A stretch of DNA of 64,000 bases from Tetzosporium hominis (GCF_002265435.1 NZ_NOKQ01000220.1:62001-126000), one strand, 5' to 3'. Counted from the first letter of the stretch, positions 1 to 9,941 are shown. The notes: generated from the letters alone by a model not told the origin. Program-made: numbers and translations.

Positions 1-782
1 ATAATCCACTTGCTTCTCCACGCGTCGGAAACGATGCGGTGGCTGCCATCATCAAACAGCGTTACGGGGCAAACCCGCTTGTTCATTTGACCTGTCGAGA
101 TCGCAATCTTATTGGGTTACAGTCTCATTTGATGGGACTACATGAACTAGGTGTTCAAGACCTGCTCGCCATCACAGGGGATCCTGCTAAAATTGGCGAT
201 TTTCCAGGTGCGGCATCGGTTTATGACTTATCAAGTTTAGAACTAATCGAACTGATTAAACAAAACAACAAAGGTTTCTCATTCTCTGGGAAATCACTAG
301 AGCGTCCTACTCGATTCTCCGTTGGGGCTGCATTCAATCCGAACTACCGCCATATGGACGCCTCTATTAAGAGACTGGAGAAAAAGGTTGCAGCGGGAGC
401 CGACTACTTCATAACGCAGCCAGTCTTTGGAATCGAACAGCTTCATGCATTAGCAGAAGCGTCCAAACAAGTGGACCGTCCCTTCTTTGTGGGGATTATG
501 CCACTCCTCAGTTCTCGCAATGCGGAATTTTTGCATCATGAAGTCCCAGGCATTCGGTTACCTGATGACACGAGAGAACGGATGCGTCAAGCGGGCGAAG
601 ATCCGAAACGCGCACTTGAAGAAGGAATGGCTATCACGAAAGAACTGGTGGCGGAGGCCGTCAAACTATTCAATGGTATCTACCTCATCACACCATTTTT
701 ACGTTATGAATTGTCACTTGAACTGATTCATTACATCACGTCACGGAAGCAGGAGGAATCACATGACCAGCTCTACATTTGA
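1..782 (+). CDS. methylenetetrahydrofolate reductase domain (3' part of gene; probably YitJ-type bifunctional protein)
   Basis: The 5' end lies outside the window; the reading frame is open from base 3 (residues NPLASPRVGNDAV). About 259 residues of a MetF-type TIM barrel are visible. The family motifs VHLTCRDRN and LAITGDP lie near the start, and ITQPVF lies in the second half. The enzyme reduces 5,10-methylene-THF to 5-methyl-THF, the methyl donor for the next gene. In Bacillales this domain is often the C-terminal half of YitJ, fused to a homocysteine methyltransferase domain; the missing N-terminus prevents me from deciding between YitJ and a stand-alone MetF. The stop codon lies 20 bp inside metH, so the two genes are translationally coupled. 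Confidence 0.9.
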   Translation, partial: NPLASPRVGNDAVAAIIKQRYGANPLVHLTCRDRNLIGLQSHLMGLHELGVQDLLAITGDPAKIGDFPGAASVYDLSSLELIELIKQNNKGFSFSGKSLERPTRFSVGAAFNPNYRHMDASIKRLEKKVAAGADYFITQPVFGIEQLHALAEASKQVDRPFFVGIMPLLSSRNAEFLHHEVPGIRLPDDTRERMRQAGEDPKRALEEGMAITKELVAEAVKLFNGIYLITPFLRYELSLELIHYITSRKQEESHDQLYI

Positions 783-3700
783 AACACAACTTCAGAAGAA
801 AATCCTCGTTCTTGACGGAGCGATGGGGACGATGATTCAGCAGGCTGACCTCACAGCAGAAGATTTTGGAGGAGAAGAATACGAAGGATGTAACGAGTAC
901 TTGGTTCAGACCCGTCCAGAGCTGATTGAATCGATTCATGCGGCCTATTACGAAGCAGGGGCAGATGTCGTTGAGACGAATACCTTTGGTGCTACGCCAG
1001 TGGTACTGGATGAGTACGGACTTGGGCACCTCGCTTACGAGCTCAACAAGCAAGCGGCAGAACTCGCTCGCCGTGCAGCTAAAGACTATTCAACACCCGA
1101 CCATCCACGCTTTGTAGCTGGTGCGATGGGTCCGACTACCAAAACACTCTCAGTAACAGGCGGCATTAGCTTTGACCAGCTTGCTGAGGATTACCAAGTC
1201 CAAGCAGAAGGTCTACTAGATGGTGGAGTGGATGTGTTGCTCGTCGAGACGAGTCAGGATGCATTAAACGTCAAAGCCGCAAACTTAGGTATTAAACGCG
1301 CGTTTACTGCTAAACAAAAAGAAGTACCTATTTTAGTTTCGGGGACGATCGAACCGATGGGTACGACGCTTGCTGGCCAATCAATTGAAGCATTTTATAT
1401 TTCGCTGGAACATATGAACCCACTCGCAGTAGGTCTCAACTGTGCAACGGGACCAGAATTCATGCGTGATCACGTGCGCTCTTTGTCTGCTCTAGCTTCG
1501 AATTATGTCAGCTGTTACCCGAACGCAGGTCTTCCAGACGAAGAAGGGAACTACAATGAGACGCCGGAATCGCTAGCAGCGAAGATGGAAGGCTTTTTAG
1601 AAAAAGGCTGGCTTAACATAGTGGGAGGCTGTTGTGGAACAACTCCAGCCCATATCCGAGCACTGGCTAACGTGGCAAAAGCTTACTCGCCTCGACCTCT
1701 CACAGCACATGAAGAACACAAAGTGTCGGGTATCGAGCCTTTTATTTATGACGACCCAACAACTCGCCCTATATTAGTCGGAGAGCGCACGAACGTGATT
1801 GGATCTAGGAAATTTAAACGGCTTATCCAGGAAGACAAGCTAGAAGAAGCATCGGAGATTGCCCGTTCTCAGGTGAAGAACGGTGCGCAGATCATCGATA
1901 TTTGTCTCGCAGACCCAGACCGCGAAGAAGTGGAAGACATGGACCGTTTCATCCAACAAGTCGTAAAAAAAGTGAAAGTGCCTCTGATGATTGACTCCAC
2001 CGACGAGAAGGTACTCGAAGTAGCCCTTCGGTACTCTCAAGGGAAAGTCATCATCAACTCCATCAATCTAGAGGACGGGGAAGAGCGGTTTGAAGCGATT
2101 GCACCTCTGTTGCATCAGTTTGGGGGTGCCGTAGTGGTGGGGACGATTGATGAAAAAGGAATGGGAGTCTCTGCCGAACGAAAAGTCGAGATTGCTACAC
2201 GATCCTATCAGTTACTTACAGAAAAATACGGAATCGCACCGTCTGACATCATTTTTGATGCACTAGTGTTCCCAGTGGGTACCGGAGATGAACAATACAT
2301 CGGATCAGCAAAAGCTACTGTTGACGGTATCCGTGCTATTAAAGAGAAGTTTCCACTATGCCCGCAGATTTTAGGGGTTAGCAATGTATCCTTTGGGTTG
2401 CCTCCAGTTGGTCGTGAAGTCTTAAATGCAGTGTTCTTGTATCACTGTGTACAGGCAGGACTAGATTACGCCATCGTCAATACAGAGAAACTAGAGCGCT
2501 TCGCTTCTATTCCCGAAGAAGAAGTGCGTCTGGCGGAAGAATTGTTGTTTGATACGACAGACGAGACGCTCGCTCGCTTTACAGAGTTTTACCGAGGTAT
2601 GAAAAAAGAAGAAAAGGTGCAGGAGCTTCCTGAAACCGTTGAAGAGCGATTAGCTTATTACATTGTCGAAGGAACGAAAGAAGGACTCATTTCGGATTTG
2701 GATGCAGCACTTGAGAGCTATGAGGCACCACTTGATATTATCAACGGTCCTTTAATGGCAGGAATGGCAGAGGTCGGGCGCCTGTTCAACGACAATCAGT
2801 TGATAGTCGCAGAAGTTCTACAAAGTGCCGAGGTGATGAAGGCAGCTGTAGCTTATTTAGAACCTCACATGGAGCAGTCCGATGTATCTTCTACAAAAGG
2901 GAAAGTCATCCTAGCCACTGTTAAAGGAGACGTTCATGACATCGGAAAAAATCTAGTGGACATCATCTTGAGCAACAATGGCTATGACGTGACGGATCTT
3001 GGTATCAAAGTGACTCCTCAAGAGTTGATTGAACAGGTGCGTGTCCATAAACCGGACATTATCGGACTATCTGGTTTACTTGTAAAGTCAGCACAGCAAA
3101 TGGTGGTCACTGCACAAGATTTAAAGGCTGTGGGAATCGATACTCCAGTAGTCGTCGGCGGTGCTGCATTGACTCGTAAGTTTACAGCCAATAAGATTGC
3201 GAAGGAATATGATGGGGTCGTTCTCTATGCAAAAGATGCGATGGATGGACTGCAACTGTTCAATGATTTACAGCATCCTGAGCGACGTCTGGAAATTGAA
3301 CAACACCATGAAGAAGACCAAAAAAAGCGAACAGAAACACCAGAACCTGAGATTCCTAGAAAACCTCAGACCACAGGGGAGTCAACAGTTAGCAAAGATG
3401 TTCAGGTCTATACACCAACAGATTTGGATGTTCATATTTTGCGAGAGTTCTCCCTCCAGCAAGTCTATCCCTATATCAATCAGCAGATGCTGTTAGGGCA
3501 TCATTTAGGAATCAAAGGGAAGATTTCTCGTCTTCTTGCTGAAAAAGATGAACGGACAGTGAATTTAAAAGAACTGACAGACAGTTTGTTTGAACAAGCA
3601 GTGGCTTCTGGGATTTTACAAGCTTCTGCCATCTATCAGTTCTTTCCGGCCCAGTCAGATGGAGACGATGTCGTCATCTACGATTCAAAAGACACCACCC

Positions 3701-4200
3701 GAGAAATCGAACGATTCCATTTCCCGAGACAGCAAAAAGCAGATCATCTGTGTTTAGCAGACTATTTGAAGCCAGTCGGTGGGGAGATGGATTATGTCGG
3801 ATTTTTCACAGTGACAGCTGGTAAAGATATTCGTGCTTGGTCCCAGCAATTGAAAGAACAAGGTAAGTTTTTGGAGAGTCATGCGATTCAGGCACTGGCA
3901 CTGGAAACGGCAGAAGGGTTAGCGGAACGCGTCCATGAGATGATGCGGACACGTTGGGGATTCCCAGACCCTGTGGAGTTGAGTATCCAAGACTTGTTCC
4001 GTACGAAGTATCAAGGACAGCGTTTTTCATTCGGATATCCGGCTTGTCCAGAACTTGAAGATCAGAAGAAGTTATGGAAACTCCTGCAGCCAGAGCGTAT
4101 TGGAGTGGAGCTCACAGATGGTTGTATGATGGAACCGGAAGCTTCCGTATCAGCCATGGTATTTGCGCATCCAGAAGCTCGTTATTTTAATGTGTACTAG
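763..4200 (+). CDS. metH: cobalamin-dependent methionine synthase
   Basis: A 1145-aa MetH that transfers the methyl group from 5-methyl-THF to homocysteine through methylcobalamin. Domains in order: homocysteine-binding barrel (about 1-310) with the zinc cysteines in NCATG (about residue 227) and GGCCG (about 289-290); pterin-binding barrel (about 325-600); cobalamin cap and B12-binding Rossmann domain, with the axial-ligand motif DVHDIG (His 725); C-terminal SAM-dependent reactivation domain (about 890-1145) with RFSFGY. Slightly shorter than the E. coli enzyme (1227 aa) but with all modules present. The ATG follows a strong AGGAGG site located inside the end of the MTHFR gene, so the two steps that make and use 5-methyl-THF are cotranscribed. 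A hairpin directly after the stop ends the unit. Confidence 0.97.
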   Translation: MTSSTFETQLQKKILVLDGAMGTMIQQADLTAEDFGGEEYEGCNEYLVQTRPELIESIHAAYYEAGADVVETNTFGATPVVLDEYGLGHLAYELNKQAAELARRAAKDYSTPDHPRFVAGAMGPTTKTLSVTGGISFDQLAEDYQVQAEGLLDGGVDVLLVETSQDALNVKAANLGIKRAFTAKQKEVPILVSGTIEPMGTTLAGQSIEAFYISLEHMNPLAVGLNCATGPEFMRDHVRSLSALASNYVSCYPNAGLPDEEGNYNETPESLAAKMEGFLEKGWLNIVGGCCGTTPAHIRALANVAKAYSPRPLTAHEEHKVSGIEPFIYDDPTTRPILVGERTNVIGSRKFKRLIQEDKLEEASEIARSQVKNGAQIIDICLADPDREEVEDMDRFIQQVVKKVKVPLMIDSTDEKVLEVALRYSQGKVIINSINLEDGEERFEAIAPLLHQFGGAVVVGTIDEKGMGVSAERKVEIATRSYQLLTEKYGIAPSDIIFDALVFPVGTGDEQYIGSAKATVDGIRAIKEKFPLCPQILGVSNVSFGLPPVGREVLNAVFLYHCVQAGLDYAIVNTEKLERFASIPEEEVRLAEELLFDTTDETLARFTEFYRGMKKEEKVQELPETVEERLAYYIVEGTKEGLISDLDAALESYEAPLDIINGPLMAGMAEVGRLFNDNQLIVAEVLQSAEVMKAAVAYLEPHMEQSDVSSTKGKVILATVKGDVHDIGKNLVDIILSNNGYDVTDLGIKVTPQELIEQVRVHKPDIIGLSGLLVKSAQQMVVTAQDLKAVGIDTPVVVGGAALTRKFTANKIAKEYDGVVLYAKDAMDGLQLFNDLQHPERRLEIEQHHEEDQKKRTETPEPEIPRKPQTTGESTVSKDVQVYTPTDLDVHILREFSLQQVYPYINQQMLLGHHLGIKGKISRLLAEKDERTVNLKELTDSLFEQAVASGILQASAIYQFFPAQSDGDDVVIYDSKDTTREIERFHFPRQQKADHLCLADYLKPVGGEMDYVGFFTVTAGKDIRAWSQQLKEQGKFLESHAIQALALETAEGLAERVHEMMRTRWGFPDPVELSIQDLFRTKYQGQRFSFGYPACPELEDQKKLWKLLQPERIGVELTDGCMMEPEASVSAMVFAHPEARYFNVY

Positions 4201-4202
4201 TA

Positions 4203-4235
4203 AACCACGCACCTTATGTGCGTGGTTCTATTTTT
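4203..4235. terminator. bidirectional intrinsic terminator (metH / DUF2500)
   Basis: Perfect stem CCACGCAC/GTGCGTGG with a 5-nt loop, followed by CTATTTTT on the + strand. The stop codon of the convergent DUF2500 gene lies in the loop, so both genes share this 3' end. Confidence 0.8.
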
Positions 4236-4594
4236 CTTTCGAAGTTGATAAATCGAGTTCCTTGGAATGTGAGAAGACCTAAATCACCTTCTGCGAGTTG
4301 CCCGAATTCATGTCCTCGGACGGGAAGTTCCATCCGGTCTCCGCTTTGAACTTCAAAGGTCACATAATACCATGTGCTTGCTGCTGAATCACCATGGCCG
4401 CCACTAGTTTCTGTACGTTTAGTTTTAACCGTAGCGGGTATGGTAAGTTGAGGCGAATTGTTATTTTTTGACCACGTTTTAATGAAACCCCCAATTCCGA
4501 AAATGAATACCGAAATAACTGCTACAAATACTACTACAATAAACACCGTTCCAAACGTATCCATAAAGCCAAACATAGGATCTGAAAAACCCAT
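4214..4594 (-). CDS. DUF2500 family membrane protein
   Basis: A 126-aa protein with one N-terminal membrane helix (about residues 14-38, rich in V, F and I) followed by a soluble beta-rich domain. The soluble part has the DUF2500 pattern: PATVKTKRTET, then a Gly/His/Ser linker, WYYVTFEV, and ELPVRG...YGLL-like GDLGLLTFQGTRF at the end. This resembles E. coli YhhM and its Bacillus relatives, whose function is unknown. The start follows a GGGGGAG site. It is a single gene convergent with metH and shares its terminator. Confidence 0.8.
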   Translation of the reverse strand: MGFSDPMFGFMDTFGTVFIVVVFVAVISVFIFGIGGFIKTWSKNNNSPQLTIPATVKTKRTETSGGHGDSAASTWYYVTFEVQSGDRMELPVRGHEFGQLAEGDLGLLTFQGTRFINFERKIEPRT

Positions 4595-4669
4595 AAATTC
4601 TCCCCCTTTTTATACGTAGTTTACGGATAAAGAGGAGGAGAAGTTTCATGTGGGCAAAATGTACATGGC

Positions 4670-4698
4670 TTGACCCTTACAAAAAATTAAGGTAGGGT
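4670..4698 (+). promoter_or_regulatory. sigma-A type promoter for the BCCT transporter
   Basis: TTGACC and TAGGGT are separated by 17 bp, 38 bp upstream of the BCCT start codon. The -35 box is close to consensus; the -10 box is weak. Confidence 0.5.
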
Positions 4699-4735
4699 AG
4701 GGAATTGTGTAAAGTAAACGAAAGAAGGGAAGAAA

Positions 4736-6214
4736 ATGAAAAACGTTACTAAAGTGTTTTGGATTACGCTTGCACTTGTACTAGTTACAGTTGCCTTTGG
4801 CGCAATAGTACCGGAGAGCTTTGAAACGATTACAGCAAATATGCAAGCTTTCATTACCTCCACTTTTGGTTGGTACTACTTAATTATCGTAAGTCTGATG
4901 GTTGTTTTTACTTTGTTTTTAATTGTCAGTCCATACGGCAAAATTCGATTAGGAAAAGATTCAGATCGTCCTGCTTATTCCAAAACCACATGGTTTGCGA
5001 TGCTCTTTTCAGCTGGAATGGGAATCGGACTTGTATTTTGGGGAGCTGCAGAACCACTTTCTCACTTTGCTGTTTCGTCACCAACTGGAGAGACAGGAAC
5101 TGATCAAGCATTCAGAGATTCTATGCGCTATACCTTTTTCCACTGGGGCTTACATGCCTGGGCCATTTATGCGATTGTTGCCTTAGCACTCGCTTACTTC
5201 CAGTTCCGCAAAGGCGAACCTGGATTAATTTCAGCAACACTTAAGCCAATCTTCGGAGATAAAATGTTAGGACCTTGGGGTGTCGTCGTCGACGTATTTG
5301 CCGTCTTTGCAACGGCGATCGGGGTAGCTACAACTCTTGGCTTCGGTGCTGTTCAAATTAGTGGCGGCTTGAGTTACTTGTTTGGAATTGAAGCATCTTA
5401 CGGATTGCAAGTCATTATTATTGCTGTAGTTACAGTGTTGTTCCTTGCTTCTGCTTGGTCAGGACTCAGCAAAGGAATCAAATATTTATCGAACACCAAT
5501 ATGGTTCTTGCTATATTACTTTTAGTAGGTGTCGTCATTATCGGGCCTACACTATTGATTTTCAACATGTTTACAGAAACACTTGGCTCGTATCTACAAA
5601 ACATCGTCCGCATGAGTTTCCGTGCAGCCCCTCTCGATGGGACTTCACGTGACTGGATCAATGGCTGGACAATCTTCTACTGGGCTTGGTGGATCTCTTG
5701 GGCACCATTTGTCGGAATCTTTATTGCACGAGTTTCTAAAGGCCGAACAATTCGTGAATTTGTAGCAGGAGTCCTGTTACTTCCATCACTTGTCAGCTTT
5801 TTCTGGTTCTCTGCATTTGGTTCAACAGCAATTGAAATTCAGGATAAAGTGACAGACATTTCAGGACTAGCAACAGAAGAAGTCTTGTTTGCTACTTTCA
5901 ATGAGCTACCGTTTGCAACAATCCTTTCCATCATTGCGATTGTTCTAATTGGGACTTTCTTTATTACAAGTGCCGATTCAGCAACCTTCGTATTAGGGAT
6001 GCAAACAACTGGAGGTTCGTTGAATCCTGACAACTCTGTAAAAATCGTTTGGGGACTTGCACAGTCTTCGATCGCAGTCATCTTATTATCTGCAAATGGA
6101 TTGACGGCTCTTCAAAATGCATTGATTATAGCCGCATTGCCGTTCTCCTTTATTATGATTTTGATGATGATTTCTACATTGAAAGCCTTACAGCTTGAAA
6201 GAAAACGTTTATAA
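4736..6214 (+). CDS. BCCT family glycine betaine/choline/carnitine transporter
   Basis: A 492-aa secondary transporter with about 12 membrane helices. The BCCT signature is clear: [14 protein letters not shown] at about residues 95-108, and the tryptophan-rich stretch [13 protein letters not shown] with [16 protein letters not shown] near residues 318-345. In Bacillales, members such as OpuD and BetL take up glycine betaine with sodium for osmoprotection. The substrate cannot be fixed from sequence alone. The gene is monocistronic between its own promoter and a strong terminator. A second, unrelated compatible-solute system (OpuC type) lies at the right end of the window. Confidence 0.92.
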   Translation: MKNVTKVFWITLALVLVTVAFGAIVPESFETITANMQAFITSTFGWYYLIIVSLMVVFTLFLIVSPYGKIRLGKDSDRPAYSKTTWFAMLFSAGMGIGLVFWGAAEPLSHFAVSSPTGETGTDQAFRDSMRYTFFHWGLHAWAIYAIVALALAYFQFRKGEPGLISATLKPIFGDKMLGPWGVVVDVFAVFATAIGVATTLGFGAVQISGGLSYLFGIEASYGLQVIIIAVVTVLFLASAWSGLSKGIKYLSNTNMVLAILLLVGVVIIGPTLLIFNMFTETLGSYLQNIVRMSFRAAPLDGTSRDWINGWTIFYWAWWISWAPFVGIFIARVSKGRTIREFVAGVLLLPSLVSFFWFSAFGSTAIEIQDKVTDISGLATEEVLFATFNELPFATILSIIAIVLIGTFFITSADSATFVLGMQTTGGSLNPDNSVKIVWGLAQSSIAVILLSANGLTALQNALIIAALPFSFIMILMMISTLKALQLERKRL

Positions 6215-6220
6215 AATACA

Positions 6221-6266
6221 AAAGACCTTTCTGAGGATAAATCGGAAAGGTCTTTTTCGTTTTTTA
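6221..6266. terminator. bidirectional terminator between BCCT and GNAT genes
   Basis: Stem AAAGACCTTTC paired with GAAAGGTCTTT (6221-6231 / 6245-6255), followed by T-rich sequence on the + strand and A-rich flank on the left. Confidence 0.8.
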
Positions 6267-6707
6267 AAAAGTGATACGGTGAGTGGTGTCTGGTGAATGG
6301 TGGACAGCCACAAACCCATTTTGACGGTAGAAAGCATCGGCCTTTGCAGAGTCTGTTCTGCATGTAACGCTCTTAAAAGATTCTTTGGCTTTGTTTAAAC
6401 AAGCCTCAAGTAACAGTGTACCCACTCCATGACGACGTTCTTCAGCTAGTACATAAAATCTGCGAAGACGACCTGATGAAGGGTCATCTGAATAAGAATT
6501 TTGGAGGATGCCTCCTATGCCCACAAGTTCATCTTCCTTCCAAACTCCAAATAATGCTTCACCAGGCTTTTGGAAAAGCTCTGATCCATCAGCGTATTGC
6601 TTCACAAGTCGAGTCAAAAATCGATAGCCTTCCTGTTCACTTTCTTCTACTAAATGAGTAACAGATACAGCATTCAAATCTGTAATTTCTTTAATTTCGT
6701 ACGTCAT
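6264..6707 (-). CDS. GNAT family N-acetyltransferase
   Basis: A 147-aa acetyltransferase of the GNAT fold. Visible elements are the beta-strand ALFGVWKEDELVGIGG, the RFYVLAEERRHGVGTLLLEAC segment that holds the Q/RxxGxG/A acetyl-CoA motif, and the C-terminal ADAFYRQNGF motif. I place the start at ATG 6707 because a GGGGAGG site lies 7 bp upstream; the longer open frame to 6767 has no ribosome site. The substrate is unknown. It is a single gene convergent with the BCCT gene. Confidence 0.85.
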   Translation of the reverse strand: MTYEIKEITDLNAVSVTHLVEESEQEGYRFLTRLVKQYADGSELFQKPGEALFGVWKEDELVGIGGILQNSYSDDPSSGRLRRFYVLAEERRHGVGTLLLEACLNKAKESFKSVTCRTDSAKADAFYRQNGFVAVHHSPDTTHRITF

Positions 6708-6838
6708 GATGTAGCCTCCCCTTTTCTTGTCTATTCGACATAACCTAATTTTATTCCTCTCTACCATTGGTCTGAATTAAAATAATTTAAAACCGAGACT
6801 ATTTTACTTTTGAATTGGAAGCAATAAGGTATTAATGT

Positions 6839-6867
6839 TTGATTATTCTGTAAATAAATGGTAGAAT
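6839..6867 (+). promoter_or_regulatory. sigma-A promoter for the EAL gene
   Basis: TTGATT and TAGAAT separated by exactly 17 bp, 36 bp upstream of the ATG of the EAL-domain gene. Confidence 0.65.
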
Positions 6868-6903
6868 ACGACTAACAACTTTAAATGGACGGAGGTGAAT
6901 AAA

Positions 6904-7551
6904 ATGAACCACTATCTTGCCAGGCAACCTATAGTGGACCGTCAAGGCAATGTCGTTGCTTATGAATTATTGTACCGAAATAGTGAGGAAAACGTCTACA
7001 CTGCACAAGACCCAAATGAAGCTACTAGGCAAGTGTTAGATACGGCCTATCACGTCATGGGATTGGATATTGTGAGTCAAAATCTTCCGGTGTTTGTAAA
7101 CTTTACTCGAGATCTGTTAACGCAACCGCATCAATGGAATGTGGCTCCGGGAAATCTTATTATCGAAGTCCTAGAGACCATTGAATTTGATGAAGAGCTT
7201 TTAAAGTCTTTGCGACAGTTAAAAAAAGCAGGTTATCAGATTGCACTCGACGATTTTAACTGCAATGCCTCTATTCATGGGATACCAGAAATAGTTCGAG
7301 TGGCCGATTATATCAAGATTGATTTTCAAGCCCCTATGAACCGGCAGCAGTGCACAGAAAAATTGGCAACACGTTCTGGAAAAAAACGTATTGCTGAGAA
7401 AATTGAAACGTTAGAAGAATACAGGCGAGCCTTAGATTCTGGTTACACGTACTTTCAAGGGTACTTTTTTGGAAAGCCAGAAATTCTTTACAAGAAATCA
7501 ACACCTCTAGTTATTGACGGTCAAATCGTTGTTCATGTTCCCCACGCCTAA
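6904..7551 (+). CDS. EAL-domain protein lacking the HDOD domain (YuxH-like N-terminal half)
   Basis: A 215-aa stand-alone EAL domain most like the N-terminal half of YuxH-type EAL-HDOD proteins, which are about 400 aa. Positions that bind metal or c-di-GMP in active EAL phosphodiesterases are kept in altered motifs: Glu in YELLYR for EAL (residue 21), Asn in FVNFT, Glu in IIEVLE, Asp-Asp in LDDFNCN, Lys in YIKIDF, Glu in AEKIET and Gln in YFQGYFFGKP. Activity is therefore possible but not certain. The frame closes right after the EAL domain and a strong terminator follows, so the HDOD half is absent, not frameshifted. The ATG at 6904 is preferred over the in-frame GTG at 6895, which overlaps the GGAGG site. 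Confidence 0.82.
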   Translation: MNHYLARQPIVDRQGNVVAYELLYRNSEENVYTAQDPNEATRQVLDTAYHVMGLDIVSQNLPVFVNFTRDLLTQPHQWNVAPGNLIIEVLETIEFDEELLKSLRQLKKAGYQIALDDFNCNASIHGIPEIVRVADYIKIDFQAPMNRQQCTEKLATRSGKKRIAEKIETLEEYRRALDSGYTYFQGYFFGKPEILYKKSTPLVIDGQIVVHVPHA

Positions 7552-7559
7552 TTTTGTTT

Positions 7560-7591
7560 CGCTTGCACAGGCTAGTGCGGGCGTTTTTTTT
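7560..7591 (+). terminator. terminator of the EAL gene
   Basis: Nine-pair stem CGCTTGCAC/GTGCGGGCG with G-T pairs, followed by eight T. Confidence 0.85.
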
Positions 7592-7639
7592 CGTTCACAG
7601 GGTATACTGAGGATAGACTGACTGAAGGGGGATTACGAA

Positions 7640-8113
7640 GTGAACAAGGCTGAGATTTTAGCGCATTTTCGCGCATCAATGGATTGGATTGAAGGGATGA
7701 AGGAATGGGAAGAGGCCAACTGGCGCTCTCCGATTGCGGAAGGGAAATGGACGGTTGCTGAAGTGGTAGGGCACTTGGGTCCATGGGATCGTTTCTTCCT
7801 GACAGATCGCCTGCATCCAATTTTAAATGGGGAAGCTTTGCAGCCCTATCCAGGATTTGAGCAATTCAATGCACAATCTGCAGAACTAGCGCGAAATCAG
7901 ATAAAAGACCAAACGATTCAAGAGTTTTTATTGACTCGAAAAAAATTAGTGGATGAGTTGTCTGCAGTTCCAGAAGCTAAGTGGACAGAACCTTTTACAA
8001 TTGGGTCGAACACAACCACACTGGAGTCTTATTTTACAGGCTTGGTAGAGCACGATGAACATCATTTTGAACAGATCCGCCGAGCACTTGATTTAGAAGG
8101 TCGCTGGACGTAA
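7640..8113 (+). CDS. DinB family protein (putative metal-dependent hydrolase)
   Basis: A 157-aa four-helix-bundle protein of the DinB/YfiT superfamily, a fold used by damage-inducible proteins and by thiol-dependent transferases. The likely metal-ligand histidines are in VVGHLGPWDR (about residue 50) and in LVEHDEHHFEQIR near the C-terminus. It starts with GTG after an AAGGGGG site. A GGGTAT box occurs 51 bp before the start codon, but the matching -35 would overlap the upstream terminator, so I do not claim a sigma-B promoter here. A second DinB gene lies at 39310-39783. The biochemical role is unknown. Confidence 0.82.
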   Translation: MNKAEILAHFRASMDWIEGMKEWEEANWRSPIAEGKWTVAEVVGHLGPWDRFFLTDRLHPILNGEALQPYPGFEQFNAQSAELARNQIKDQTIQEFLLTRKKLVDELSAVPEAKWTEPFTIGSNTTTLESYFTGLVEHDEHHFEQIRRALDLEGRWT

Positions 8114-8160
8114 CCAGGTTGTGGCAGTAAAAGTTATAAAGATGGATACTTTTAAAAAGA

Positions 8161-8241
8161 GTGCAGGGGTGACTCCAGCGGGATCTAAGCGGAAGCTGAG
8201 ACCTTGGCTCAGACCGCGCCCGCGGAACGCTTCCCCTGCAC
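8161..8241 (+). repeat. structured intergenic repeat family 1, copy 1
   Basis: An 81-nt imperfect palindrome between the convergent DinB and DJ-1 genes. Nested arms are GTGCAGGGG (8161-8169) with CCCCTGCAC (8233-8241), then GCGGG with CCCGC, GCGG with CCGC, and a central CTGAG/CTCAG hairpin. Copy 2 (10985-11066) is in the opposite orientation and nearly identical. The outer stem differs at one base pair, C-G here and T-A there, so pairing is kept. Confidence 0.85.
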
Positions 8242-8255
8242 GCGACATAGAGCTA

Positions 8256-8283
8256 AAAAGAGTAGGCGGCTGCCTACTCTTTT
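8256..8283. terminator. bidirectional terminator (DinB / DJ-1)
   Basis: Perfect 12-bp stem AAAAGAGTAGGC/GCCTACTCTTTT with a 4-nt loop; A-run on one side and T-run on the other. It contains the stop codon of the DJ-1 gene. Confidence 0.85.
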
Positions 8284-8936
8284 AATGTATCTATAAACGC
8301 ATGTGCTACTGCTTCTGTAGATTGTGGATTCTGACCAGTGATTAATAGGCCATCGCGGACCACTTTTTCACTCCAATTTGCAGCAGCTTCATGATGAGCA
8401 CCTAATTCTTCGAGCTTAGAAGCTAGAAGGAACGGCATGTCATCTTGTAAGCCGGTGTCTTGTTCTTCTGCGTCTGTAAATGCACTTACTTTTTTGCCTT
8501 TTACAAGAGGGTCTCCGTTTGAAAGCTTGACTCCCACAAGTCCAGCAGGTCCGTGACATACGGCTGCGACTGGTTTGTCTGCTTCGTAGATAGAGCGAAT
8601 CAGTTCTTGTAACTTCGTGTTATCCGGTAAGTCAAACATCGTCCCGTGACCACCTGGTAAGAAAATGCCATCAAAATCTTCGGGATTTTGATCATTAATA
8701 TGTTCTGTGTTTTGAAGGTGTTCTTTTGTAGCCAACATCTCTTCAGGCACGTCGCCTTCTAGACTCGTTGGGTCAATTGGGATTTCGCCACCTTGAGGAC
8801 TAGCTACTGTCACGTCATAACCTTCTTTTTGGAAAGCAAGGAATGCTTCGCCGAACTCAGAAAGCCAGACTCCTGTTTTTTTGCCGTTTGGTAGTTCGGA
8901 ATGATTGGTTAGCACCATTAAAATGCGTTTTGACAT
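8274..8936 (-). CDS. DJ-1/PfpI family type 1 glutamine amidotransferase-like protein
   Basis: A 220-aa protein of the DJ-1/ThiJ/PfpI superfamily, closer to the Hsp31-like group (about 220-230 aa) than to the short PfpI group. The nucleophile elbow AAVCHGPAG (Cys near residue 125) and the upstream FLPGGHGTMFD loop are intact. Relatives act as glyoxalase III, deglycase-type or chaperone stress proteins; which applies here is not known. A GGGTAT box of sigma-B type lies upstream inside the end of cysK, which fits a general-stress role. The ATG follows GAAAGGAG. Confidence 0.88.
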   Translation of the reverse strand: MSKRILMVLTNHSELPNGKKTGVWLSEFGEAFLAFQKEGYDVTVASPQGGEIPIDPTSLEGDVPEEMLATKEHLQNTEHINDQNPEDFDGIFLPGGHGTMFDLPDNTKLQELIRSIYEADKPVAAVCHGPAGLVGVKLSNGDPLVKGKKVSAFTDAEEQDTGLQDDMPFLLASKLEELGAHHEAAANWSEKVVRDGLLITGQNPQSTEAVAHAFIDTLKE

Positions 8937-8974
8937 GGTTGTTGTCTCCTTTCAAAATGAACGTACCGTATTTT

Positions 8975-8999
8975 ATACCCGGATTGTACCTTATTCAAT
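8975..8999 (-). promoter_or_regulatory. putative sigma-B promoter for the DJ-1 gene
   Basis: Read on the minus strand: ATTGAA, 13 bp, GGGTAT. The -10 box is perfect for sigma-B (GGGWAW); the -35 matches 4 of 6 bases of GTTTAA. It overlaps the 3' end of cysK. Confidence 0.45.
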
Positions 9000-9908
9000 C
9001 AAGCCCATGCTCAAGTAGCGTTCGCCCGTATCAGGAGCAATACAAAGAACTTTTTTGCCAGTACCTAAGCGTTTCGCGATTTCAATAGCTGCGTACACGG
9101 CGGCACCGGCAGAAGGACCAACAAAAATACCTTCTTCTCGAGCAAGTCGACGGAACAGGTCCACAGCTTGATCATCTTCAATCTGGAAAATCTCGTCATA
9201 AATCTTTGTGTTGAGAATCGGAGGAATAAACCCTGGGCTAGTTCCGACTAGTTTATGACGTCCTGGTTTTCCACCTGAGAGAACAGGAGAACCTTTTGGT
9301 TCTACTACGCCGATATAAAGGTCAGGAAGATGCTGTTTCAACGTTTCCCCTGTACCGGTAATCGTTCCACCTGTTCCAGCTGTTGCGACGAAAGCATCCA
9401 ACTTGCCATCCATCTGCTCTAAGATTTCAAGTGCCGTTGTACCTCGGTGTGCATCCGCATTTGCTGTGTTTTCAAATTGTTGCGGAATAAAGGCATTAGG
9501 AATGGATTCTTTCAGTTCTAGTGCCTTTTTAATTGCCCCTGGCATTTTTTCATCTTGCGGTGTGAGGACCACTTCGGCGCCAAATGCTTTTAATAAATTG
9601 ATCCGTTCTTGCGTACTGTTATCAGGGAGCACCAAAATAGCGCGGTATCCGCGTGCTGCCGCAACCATTGCAAGACCAATTCCAGTATTTCCACTAGTCG
9701 GCTCGATGATAGTATCTCCCGGTCGGATATGACCTTGTTCTTCGGCCATTTTGATCATATTATTAGCTGCTCGGTCTTTGACGCTTTTAGTGGGGTTGTA
9801 CATCTCGAGTTTCACGTAGACATCCGCAGCGCCTTCCGGTACAACGCGATTCAATTTGACGGCAGGTGTGTTGCCTATCAACTCAGTTATACTTTGATAT
9901 ATCGTCAT
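8991..9908 (-). CDS. cysK: cysteine synthase A (O-acetylserine sulfhydrylase)
   Basis: A 305-aa PLP enzyme that makes cysteine from O-acetylserine and sulfide. The Schiff-base lysine is in NPTKSVKDRAA, the substrate loop is PTSGNTGIG, and the phosphate-binding loop is GTGGTITGTG. A SPGFIPPIL segment and the C-terminal PDTGERYLS are typical of CysK. I start at ATG 9908 (MTIYQS) because the family begins there; the longer open frame to 9971 has no alignable N-terminus. It is probably monocistronic, with the DJ-1 gene downstream under its own promoter. Confidence 0.95.
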   Translation of the reverse strand: MTIYQSITELIGNTPAVKLNRVVPEGAADVYVKLEMYNPTKSVKDRAANNMIKMAEEQGHIRPGDTIIEPTSGNTGIGLAMVAAARGYRAILVLPDNSTQERINLLKAFGAEVVLTPQDEKMPGAIKKALELKESIPNAFIPQQFENTANADAHRGTTALEILEQMDGKLDAFVATAGTGGTITGTGETLKQHLPDLYIGVVEPKGSPVLSGGKPGRHKLVGTSPGFIPPILNTKIYDEIFQIEDDQAVDLFRRLAREEGIFVGPSAGAAVYAAIEIAKRLGTGKKVLCIAPDTGERYLSMGLIE

Positions 9909-9941
9909 AGCTGTCCCTACTTTCTTAATACTAGTAGTGTA

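Noticed and set aside
4648-4695. 15-codon frame MWAKCTWLDPYKKLR with an AGGAGG site before the BCCT gene
   Set aside because: It runs through the predicted promoter and would not be in the transcript; probably chance.
7594-7612. Sigma-B promoter before the DinB gene (GGGTAT box)
   Set aside because: The only GTTTTT-like -35 is 11 bp away and belongs to the T-run of the upstream terminator.
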